Assembly (NCBI GenBank): GCA_043763625.1
Contig: JAYULL010000132.1
Location: forward strand, 1-8,322
DNA length: 8,322 nucleotides
Direction: 5' to 3'
Source: Rubrolithibacter sp043763625
GTDB taxonomy: Bacteria > Bacteroidota > Bacteroidia > Sphingobacteriales > Sphingobacteriaceae
The notes under the pieces were generated by a model, which was not told where the DNA came from, searched no databases, and saw nothing but the letters and a program-made list of their open reading frames with translations. The position numbers were made by a program, and so were the translations under genes. The first letter of the stretch is position 1. Each line of letters begins with the position of its first letter. Of this stretch, positions 1 through 6,495 are shown one piece after another.

Positions 1-539
1 CAGATATTAACTTCAGTCGAAGCGTTATTTCTACCATCCTGGCTAAATTAGTTAAGGCCAATATGCTGAAAATGGAAGTTGCAGAAATTGAGGGAGATGC
101 GGTAATTTTCTACAAAACCGGCAGACTGCCTGCGTTTAAGCAGATTTGTAAGCAATGTGATTTGTTGCTCAAAGAGTTTTACGACTATATAAAAGAAATA
201 AAAACTAAAGACGAAGCTAATTACAATTTGTATTTCGACGGACAAATCGGGTTAAAAATTATTATCCATTTCGGAAAAGTTATTAAAACCCGAATACACA
301 ATAGGGTAAAGCTAATTGGCGAAGACGTTATTGTTGTTCATAAATTGCTAAAAAACGGCATTCCGGAAAGCGAATATATTTTGGTTACCGATGCTTATTT
401 AAAAAAGATAAAATTTAACACAAACGATACTTTATTCGACTGGAGCAAGCTTACTCAATGTTCAGAAAGCTACGATTACATTGGCGAAGTACACTATAGG
501 TATATCCCGGTAGACGTAGAAAAATATCTTCACTCGTAA
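1..539 (+). CDS. DUF2652 family protein (class III cyclase-like fold), 5'-truncated by window edge
   Basis: The first complete codon is at 3 and the frame is open to the window edge, giving 178 visible residues. The first ATG in frame (63) is not the real start: codons 3-62 encode DINFSRSVISTILAKLVKAN, which continues the family's conserved helix before the EIEGDAVIFY strand. The family is usually about 190-200 residues, so the missing piece should be a short N-terminus carrying the IPDISGFT-like strand. EIEGDAV (visible residues 28-34) resembles the second metal-binding Asp strand of class III nucleotidyl cyclases, with Asp32 as the candidate ligand. The later KLIGEDVIVVHKLLKN segment lies where cyclases carry G-x-x-VN-x-A-x-R, but the catalytic Asn and Arg appear replaced by Ile and Lys. 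It is probably cytosolic, as no signal peptide or membrane segment is visible. Family membership is recognised from memory; cyclase activity is unproven and doubtful. The 3' end overlaps the converging HD-PycTM gene by 10 bases. Confidence 0.8.
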   Translation, partial: DINFSRSVISTILAKLVKANMLKMEVAEIEGDAVIFYKTGRLPAFKQICKQCDLLLKEFYDYIKEIKTKDEANYNLYFDGQIGLKIIIHFGKVIKTRIHNRVKLIGEDVIVVHKLLKNGIPESEYILVTDAYLKKIKFNTNDTLFDWSKLTQCSESYDYIGEVHYRYIPVDVEKYLHS

Positions 540-1744
540 GATATAAGCATTATCACCAAGAATCCTAAGCCGCTTAATACAAGTCCACTCATAAAGATAT
601 TGTACGACCAAGTAAGCAACTTATACTTCTTAACAAGTACGGCTCCCAAATAATAAATATCGATCGACATATTGTCGTACAATGCGTCCTTTTGTGCTCT
701 CAAAATTTTTATTTGGTTTACAAATTCTTCAAGTTGAAGCTGAGCAAAATTCCCGAAGAAAAGAATGCTTGCTTTTTTATTACTGATGTCGTACTTTTCT
801 TTACTCGTAACATTAGGTCTTGCAGATAAAATTGCAAATACCACAGCTGTTAAACTACTGAAAAGCAAGATGGCCATCGGAAAAACAAAACGGATGCTCT
901 GAAATTCATCGTCGCTTGCAAAGGTAAAACCGGTGCCGAAAAGCGTAATAACCAAAGAAATAATAATAGTATTTATACTGATCATAATATTTGCCTTATT
1001 GTCGGCAAGCGAACTTAAATTTATATGATAGCCGTAAACCGAGCGATACAGCGTTTCGATTCCTCGTCCCTCTTTCTTTGGGTTTTCTTCTCCTTTAATC
1101 GCTTCTTTTCTTTCAAGTTTAGCTTTTAGTTTTGCTTCTTCTTCTTTAAGCTTTACTATCAGTTCTTGTTGGGCTCGAATATTAGTCTCACGTTGCTCAT
1201 CGTAATTTAGCGTTGCTTCTTCTGTTTTAAACGTTTTCTTCAGCAAAAATTCCAGCTGTCCTTCCGCCCACTCCAAATCACTAAATGTTTTATTTTGAAG
1301 CCTTTCCCATTCTATCCGCAACAGCTGCCCTCTTTCGCCAAATTTCTTTCTACCGACATTAATATAGTCTGCATCGTGTAATATTTCCTGCAATGTTCCG
1401 TCAATGGTTGAGTCAAATTTTGTAGATAATATCAATCGTTCAATTTCTGCAATGTCCTCTAATTTGTACTCTCCGTTCAAATATTCTTTTAGAAAGGCCA
1501 CACTTCTTTCTTCATGGCCCTGATAGGTATCGACATAGCCGATGTCATGGAACCAGGCTGCCAGCATTAGTATCTCGTAATCCCTGCTCGAAAGGTTATA
1601 AGCAGCGCTTAGCAATTTACAAGCTTTAACTGTTTCTAAAGTGTGTTTATAGTTGTGATATGTATGTTCGCCTGAAAGCCTATCTTTCATTAAATTGAAA
1701 ATATGTTCTGAGGCGTTTTTTATTATTGGATTATTGTTTTTCAT
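530..1744 (-). CDS. HD-domain phosphohydrolase fused to PycTM (DUF5706) membrane effector domain
   Basis: A 404-residue protein with two modules. Residues about 10-165 form an HD domain: His30/His34 in YHNYKHT, the HD dyad His66-Asp67 in WFHDIGY, His77 in GHEE, and Asp124/Asp126 in LHDADYINVG; these fit metal ligands of HD phosphohydrolases, a group that includes cyclic-nucleotide phosphodiesterases. Residues about 174-220 are a Glu/Lys-rich, probably coiled-coil linker. Residues about 229-404 are PycTM: the signature LYRSVYGYHINLSSLADNKA followed by hydrophobic segments near 252-275, 287-307 and 382-402, so an inner-membrane protein with the HD domain probably cytosolic. In Pycsar defence, PycTM effectors respond to cCMP or cUMP and impair the membrane (established knowledge); HD fusions occur in Bacteroidota genomes, but their role is not known to me. 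The ATG at 1744 is the first Met before a complete HD domain; no Shine-Dalgarno is visible. The neighbouring plus-strand gene encodes a cyclase-fold protein, which makes a signalling link conceivable but unproven. Confidence 0.88.
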   Translation of the reverse strand: MKNNNPIIKNASEHIFNLMKDRLSGEHTYHNYKHTLETVKACKLLSAAYNLSSRDYEILMLAAWFHDIGYVDTYQGHEERSVAFLKEYLNGEYKLEDIAEIERLILSTKFDSTIDGTLQEILHDADYINVGRKKFGERGQLLRIEWERLQNKTFSDLEWAEGQLEFLLKKTFKTEEATLNYDEQRETNIRAQQELIVKLKEEEAKLKAKLERKEAIKGEENPKKEGRGIETLYRSVYGYHINLSSLADNKANIMISINTIIISLVITLFGTGFTFASDDEFQSIRFVFPMAILLFSSLTAVVFAILSARPNVTSKEKYDISNKKASILFFGNFAQLQLEEFVNQIKILRAQKDALYDNMSIDIYYLGAVLVKKYKLLTWSYNIFMSGLVLSGLGFLVIMLISYE

Positions 1745-1825
1745 TGAAAGTCAATTTATTTAAGTGTGATAAAAAACCTTAGTTTGACAACTCGCGTTAT
1801 GTTATCGTATTATTAAAACATCTAG
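1745..1825. promoter_or_regulatory. divergent intergenic region with candidate promoters for the lipoprotein operon
   Basis: These 81 bases separate the HD-PycTM gene (minus) from the lipoprotein gene (plus), so promoters for both should lie here or overlap the gene starts. Plus strand: TTAGTTTG at 1779-1786 matches the Bacteroidota -7 element TAnnTTTG at all but one fixed position and would give a leader of about 30 bases, but no TTG is found at the expected -33 position. An alternative is TTGACA (1784-1789), an 18-base spacer and TATTAT (1808-1813), a sigma70-like pair that would start transcription about 6 bases before the ATG. No convincing minus-strand element was found. The existence of a promoter is likely from gene layout; the exact element is uncertain. 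Confidence 0.35.
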
Positions 1826-2716
1826 ATGAACAGACATATCGGATTTTTGTTAGGATTGGCTTTTATTTGTGTAAACTCCGGGTGTGGTGAAAAGCAAAAG
1901 AAAGAAAAAAATCGGCATGAAGATAAAAAAGAAAAGGACGAAAACATTTTTACCTTACCCGCAGAGTTAAAAGAGATTTCAGGGCTTTCGTTTTTGGACG
2001 ACAGCACCTTTATAGCCATTCAAGATGAAGAAGGAGTTTTATATACTTATAGTTTAACACAGGCGAAAATAACGGCGGCAAAACAGTTTGCCGGTACGGG
2101 AGATTTTGAAGATGTTGCACTTGCCGGAAATGACGCTTTTGCTATCCGAAGCGACGGAAGAATCTATCATATTAAAAACTTTCGTGAAAGCGGTACAGCC
2201 ATTGATATTTATTCTACGCCTCTTAATGAAAAAAACAACATTGAAGGCTTGACTTACGATAAAGACAAAAACCGTCTCCTATTGGCAAGCAAGGATGAGG
2301 GGATAGACAATGATAGAGATAAAGAGATATTTGAGTTTGATCTTAAAACTAAAAAACTCAATCTTCACCCGATTCTCAGTATTGATATTTCAAAAATTGA
2401 AAATTATTATAAAGGCGATGCATTAGAAGAAACCTCGAAAAAATTTTTAAAAGCATTAGGTAATACAAACATGAACGAGGTTTTTCGTCCTTCGGCTTTA
2501 ACTATTCATCCAACAACAAAAGACATTTATGTGTTATCTTCTATTAACAATGTAGTAGCAGTTTTCGGCGATAAAGGAGATTTGAAAAAAATATTTAACT
2601 TGAAAGGGAAAGAGTTTATTCAACCTGAAGGTATAGCATTTACTTCATCCGGAAGCTTGTATATATCCAATGAAGGGCGAAGTAAAAAAGCAAATGTGAT
2701 AAAAATAACGTACTGA
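1826..2716 (+). CDS. SdiA-regulated-type beta-propeller lipoprotein
   Basis: A 296-residue protein. It begins with a lipoprotein-type signal (basic start, hydrophobic FLLGLAFICV, then NSGC with Cys20 as the likely lipidated residue; Asn at -3 is not canonical). A very charged Lys/Glu linker at 21-40 follows. From about 45 to the end come recurring propeller-blade motifs: EISGLSF...FIAIQDEEG (50-70), DFEDVAL (93-99), NIEGLTYD...LLLASKDEG (138-159), RPSALTIHP...IYVLSSINN (221-242) and QPEGIAFTSSGSLYISNEG (266-284). This pattern, in which [E/S]G-LT/SF precedes a strand ending in S/DE, fits the SdiA-regulated family, related to NHL-like and phytase-like propellers. The ligand or reaction is unknown to me. 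It is likely anchored in the envelope, and the next gene starts 15 bases after its stop, suggesting an operon with the phosphatase-barrel protein. The ATG at 1826 sits directly before the signal peptide, which supports this start. Confidence 0.8.
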   Translation: MNRHIGFLLGLAFICVNSGCGEKQKKEKNRHEDKKEKDENIFTLPAELKEISGLSFLDDSTFIAIQDEEGVLYTYSLTQAKITAAKQFAGTGDFEDVALAGNDAFAIRSDGRIYHIKNFRESGTAIDIYSTPLNEKNNIEGLTYDKDKNRLLLASKDEGIDNDRDKEIFEFDLKTKKLNLHPILSIDISKIENYYKGDALEETSKKFLKALGNTNMNEVFRPSALTIHPTTKDIYVLSSINNVVAVFGDKGDLKKIFNLKGKEFIQPEGIAFTSSGSLYISNEGRSKKANVIKITY

Positions 2717-2731
2717 TTGAGAAACGTACAG

Positions 2732-5700
2732 ATGAGAAAAAGATGGTGCTATGTGTATTTTTTATGCTTTTTGACCTTTTGTTCGGCTTGCACATCTACC
2801 AAACCCTACTATGTTAAAAATCAGAGAACTTGGAAGAACTCTTCTCCTCCCGATACTGCCTCGCTTAAGTACACTGTTTACTTAATCGGTGATGTAGGCA
2901 ATCCGGAGAAAGACACACAAGAGCCAACCTTAAAGCTGTTACAGAATCAATTATTCAATAAAGACGCAACTGATACAACCAATCGTTCAAAACCTGAAGA
3001 TGCCATTATTTTTTTAGGTGATAATATTTACGAAACCGGTATGCCTGATTCTTCGGCTACAGATAGAAAAGAAAAAGAACGAAGGATTAGTGAGCAAATG
3101 AAGATTGTTAAAGAATTTAGGGGTCGAAAGATTTTTATTCCCGGTAACCACGATTGGAATAAGAGTCATACCGGAGGCTCGGTTACGCTAAAAAGGGAAG
3201 AGGATTTTGTAGAAAACTACTTGGGTAAAGAATCTTTTTTGCCACAAAACGGCTGTCCCGGTCCTGTCGAGGTTCAAATGAATAAAGACCTCGTAATCAT
3301 ATTACTGGATTCAGAATGGTGGTTACACAAATTCGATAAACCGCAGGGTTCAGATGATGGTTGCGCAGCCGGCAACAGGTACGAGGTAATAAAACAGGTT
3401 GAAGAAATTGTTAATCGTAACCGGGGTAAGAATATTGTACTGGCACAGCATCACCCTTTATTCAGCAACGGGCGACACGGAGGCCATTATTCGTTACGCG
3501 ACTATATTTTTCCCCTGACTTTGGTTAGAGATAATTTATGGATTCCACTGCCGGTTATCGGCTCCATTTACCCTTTACTCCGGCAATACGGGGTTTCACG
3601 TCAAGACCTTTCTAATAAAGATTACCAGCAATTGCGGCGTGGTTTGCTCAGCGTACTTCAAAATGAAAAAAATGTGGTGATCGCTGCCGGACACGAGCAC
3701 GCCCTTCAATTTAATAAATACAAAAATTTGAACCACATTATTAGCGGGGCCGGAAGTAAGCGTACATCCTTAATTAAAGGTAATGATGCTTGGTTTACTC
3801 ATGGAACCAAGGGGTTTGCACGGTTAAATTACTATACAAACGGGCAGTGCTGGGTAGAATTTTGGGAACCTGAAGGAAAGGGAGAAAAGGGCACTTTAGT
3901 TTATCGAACTCCGCTCTACGCAATTCCTCCCTCAACTAAAGCTCAAATTGCAGAAGAAAAACAAATAAATTATAAAGACAGCACTAAAGTAATTTCGGCA
4001 AGTAATGAGTATAAAGCCGGGAAATTAAAACGATTTTTCTTAGGCGAGCATTATCGCGATACCTGGAGCACACAAATTAAAGTTCCTTTCCTTGACTTAA
4101 GCTCCTTTGCAGGCGGCTTAACCTCTGTTCAGTTAGGCGGTGGGCATCAAACCACTTCTTTGGAATTTAAAGGCAAGGACGGGCTTACCTACACTTTTAG
4201 AAATGTTGAAAAAGATCCAAGCAAAATTATAAGTGAAGGGCTAAGAAAAACTTTCGCTGAAGACATTTTTCAAGATCAAATTTCTACTGCTCATCCTTAT
4301 AGCGGAGTAATGGTGCCCCGATTAGCCGAGGCGGTCGGTGTTTACCATCCTAAGCCGAAATTAGTTTATATGCCTAACAGTACCCTATTAGGGCCATATA
4401 TTCAGCAGATCGGCGGCAGGCTCGGGTTTATAGAAGCCAAACCAGACGAGGATGTGAGTCTTGTTAACTCGTTCGGCAATGCAAAAAACGCGGTTAGCAC
4501 CAAAAAACTTTACGAAAAACTCCGGGACGACAACGATAACCGGGTTGATCAAGAGATGTTTTTAAAGGCTCGTTTGCTTGATATGCTTATCGGCGACTGG
4601 GATCGCCACGAAAACCAATGGCGATGGGCAGAATTTAAAAAAGATAAAGGCTCGTTATACCGCCCGATTGCCCGAGACCGGGATCAGGCTTTTCCGAAGT
4701 ACGACGGGATTTTACCTTGGCTGGCAAGCAAAGTGGTAAAGTTTGAATCGTTTGGTTATAAAATTAAAAGTCCGAAAAGCTTATCGTTCGAAGCTCGCAA
4801 TCTCGACAGGAATTTTTTAAATGAATTAACAGAAGTCGATTGGATTAGAATTTTGAATGAGATGAAGAAAAACCTGTCGGACGGCGTAATTGAATCAGCT
4901 ATCCGGCAAATGCCTCCCGAAACTTTCTCTAAATCCGGAGATATTCTTATTAAAAAGCTAAAATCAAGACGAGACGCCTTACCTGCTACTGCACGCGAAT
5001 ACTACCGAGAGTTAAGCAAAAATATTTCTATTGCCGGATCAGATAAAAAAGAGTTTTTCAAAATAGAGCGATTAGAGAAAGAAACGATTGTTCGCCTGTT
5101 TAAAATTACCGATGCCGGAATAGATACTAAGGTGTATGAGAGAATCTTCCAAAATAATGAAACTTCGGAAATTAATATTTATGCACTTAATGGCAAAGAC
5201 AGTATTAGGATAATGGGAATTTCGAATTTTAGTCCGATAAAAGTTCGAATAATAGGGGGAAAAGGAAATGATGTAATATCCAATAATTCCGAAAGCGGCA
5301 AAACGGTGCTTTACGATACAAAGGAAGGGAATCAAATTGCCGGGAACGTAGTTCTCCATCTATCAAACCATGCTGATGTTACCGATTACAAGCCCAATAC
5401 CTATCACTATAACCTCACGGGATTTAAACCTGCGGTTGATTTTAACGGTGACGACGGGTTATTTTTGGGAGGAGGAATTGGAACTAAGCATTATAGTTTT
5501 AAAAGGGAGCCGGCCTATCAACAGAGTTTAATAGGTGATTATGCTTTCAAGAGCGGCGCTTATGGTATTAGATATTCCGGCACCTTTTTTTCAGTCTTTA
5601 GCAGGAAAACCGACATTTTGATAAACGCAGGTTACAATGGCCCTAAATACACCTTTAATTATTATGGAGAAGGTAACTCTACGCCTAACTTGGACGATCC

Positions 5701-6448
5701 AAACTTATACTACCGAATTAGAACAAAAAACCTTGGAGTTACAGCCTTTATACAACACCGATATACCAAAGTGTTTTCGGTAGGAATAGGTCCGGGTTTC
5801 GAATATTATAGGGTTGAACAACCGAGCGACAGATTTGTCGGTAGCCCGCAGTTCCCGGATAAAGAAGAAGCTTCGGCTCCTGCCCGTTTCGGGACAATTC
5901 GATCTTTCACGAGTGTTAACTTTGTCGACAATTTGATGTTTCCTACCTCGGGTGTAAGGTGGCGAAACGAGGCAAACTACTTTTCAGAGTTTTCGAACAC
6001 TAATTATAATTTTCTACACTTAAGGAGTACTGTTTCCTTTTATGCAACTCCAAATATTTTACTACCACTTACCACAGCGTTTCGTTTCGGAGCTGCTACT
6101 AACATTGGTGAGTATAAATTTTTTCAAGGGAATTCGCTTGGCGGTAACACGTTCTTAAGAGGATATAGGAATAATCGTTTTACGGGAAGGTCAATACTGT
6201 TTCACAACACGGAAGTAAGAGTTAAGGTAACTAACCTTCGCAATTACTTTCTTTCCGGCAACTTGGGAGTGTTCGGATTCTTTGATACCGGAAGAGTATT
6301 TTCTGATAATATTGAGAAAAATACTTGGCATACCGGATATGGGCCGGGCATATGGATTAAGTTCTACAATCTATTTCTGGTATCGTCCTCCTATGGCTTT
6401 TCAAAGGAAGGGCAAAATATAAACGTAAAAACAGGAATTTCCTTTTAA
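2732..6448 (+). CDS. Purple-acid-phosphatase-like / kinase-like / Omp85 beta-barrel fusion, outer membrane
   Basis: A 1238-residue protein counted from the ATG at 2732. The frame also allows TTG at 2717, but the ATG places MRKRW directly before the signal segment. Residues 1-20 look like a lipoprotein signal ending CSAC (Cys20). Residues about 47-375 form a calcineurin-like phosphoesterase with the five purple-acid-phosphatase motifs: GDVG (Asp54), GDNIY (Asp97, Tyr100), GNHD (Asn139, His140), AQHH (His240) and GHEH (His321, His323). Residues about 435-760 carry kinase-like motifs: LIGDWDRHENQW (Asp624, Asn628) and ARDRDQAF (Asp649/Asp651). A beta-rich stretch with one GGKGND motif (842-847) follows. 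Residues about 895-1238 form an Omp85 (BamA/TamA-type) barrel with the loop-6 motif FLRGYR (Arg1143) and a C-terminal Phe as a barrel-insertion signal. No POTRA repeats are seen. BamA/TamA-family proteins with a phosphoesterase domain are known in Bacteroidota; the substrate is unknown. It is cotranscribed most likely with the lipoprotein 15 bases upstream and ends at the hairpin at 6453-6486. Confidence 0.88.
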   Translation: MRKRWCYVYFLCFLTFCSACTSTKPYYVKNQRTWKNSSPPDTASLKYTVYLIGDVGNPEKDTQEPTLKLLQNQLFNKDATDTTNRSKPEDAIIFLGDNIYETGMPDSSATDRKEKERRISEQMKIVKEFRGRKIFIPGNHDWNKSHTGGSVTLKREEDFVENYLGKESFLPQNGCPGPVEVQMNKDLVIILLDSEWWLHKFDKPQGSDDGCAAGNRYEVIKQVEEIVNRNRGKNIVLAQHHPLFSNGRHGGHYSLRDYIFPLTLVRDNLWIPLPVIGSIYPLLRQYGVSRQDLSNKDYQQLRRGLLSVLQNEKNVVIAAGHEHALQFNKYKNLNHIISGAGSKRTSLIKGNDAWFTHGTKGFARLNYYTNGQCWVEFWEPEGKGEKGTLVYRTPLYAIPPSTKAQIAEEKQINYKDSTKVISASNEYKAGKLKRFFLGEHYRDTWSTQIKVPFLDLSSFAGGLTSVQLGGGHQTTSLEFKGKDGLTYTFRNVEKDPSKIISEGLRKTFAEDIFQDQISTAHPYSGVMVPRLAEAVGVYHPKPKLVYMPNSTLLGPYIQQIGGRLGFIEAKPDEDVSLVNSFGNAKNAVSTKKLYEKLRDDNDNRVDQEMFLKARLLDMLIGDWDRHENQWRWAEFKKDKGSLYRPIARDRDQAFPKYDGILPWLASKVVKFESFGYKIKSPKSLSFEARNLDRNFLNELTEVDWIRILNEMKKNLSDGVIESAIRQMPPETFSKSGDILIKKLKSRRDALPATAREYYRELSKNISIAGSDKKEFFKIERLEKETIVRLFKITDAGIDTKVYERIFQNNETSEINIYALNGKDSIRIMGISNFSPIKVRIIGGKGNDVISNNSESGKTVLYDTKEGNQIAGNVVLHLSNHADVTDYKPNTYHYNLTGFKPAVDFNGDDGLFLGGGIGTKHYSFKREPAYQQSLIGDYAFKSGAYGIRYSGTFFSVFSRKTDILINAGYNGPKYTFNYYGEGNSTPNLDDPNLYYRIRTKNLGVTAFIQHRYTKVFSVGIGPGFEYYRVEQPSDRFVGSPQFPDKEEASAPARFGTIRSFTSVNFVDNLMFPTSGVRWRNEANYFSEFSNTNYNFLHLRSTVSFYATPNILLPLTTAFRFGAATNIGEYKFFQGNSLGGNTFLRGYRNNRFTGRSILFHNTEVRVKVTNLRNYFLSGNLGVFGFFDTGRVFSDNIEKNTWHTGYGPGIWIKFYNLFLVSSSYGFSKEGQNINVKTGISF

Positions 6449-6452
6449 CAAA

Positions 6453-6486
6453 AAAAGAGGCAGCCTTTTTTAAGACAGCCTCTTTT
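6453..6486. terminator. bidirectional intrinsic terminator between converging genes
   Basis: AAAAGAGGC (6453-6461) pairs with GCCTCTTTT (6478-6486). The stem can extend inward through AGCCTT/AAGACA with two mismatches, leaving a TTTT loop. It lies between the stop of the phosphatase-barrel gene (6448) and that of the protease gene (6496). Read on the minus strand the stem is followed by a run of seven T (GCCTCTTTTTTTG), a good terminator for the protease gene; on the plus strand the T-run is four bases plus a later TTTT, so termination there is likely but weaker. Confidence 0.8.
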
Positions 6487-6495
6487 GAGGTGATT

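Noticed and set aside
63..65. ATG as the start of the DUF2652 gene
   Set aside because: The frame is open to the window edge and the upstream codons encode a family-like helix, so this is an internal methionine of a truncated gene.
48..245. 65-codon minus-strand frame with a hydrophobic start opposite the DUF2652 gene
   Set aside because: It is antisense to conserved DUF2652 codons, and the Phe/Val richness reflects Lys/Glu/Asn codons on the coding strand.
1..1744. A complete Pycsar system (PycC plus PycTM)
   Set aside because: The neighbouring DUF2652 protein is not a recognisable PycC: catalytic Asn and Arg positions look substituted, and the two genes are convergent. Kept only as a speculative pairing.
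5072..5359. 95-codon open frame on the minus strand inside the phosphatase-barrel gene
   Set aside because: It lies wholly inside a long, well-supported gene on the other strand and shows no recognisable domain.
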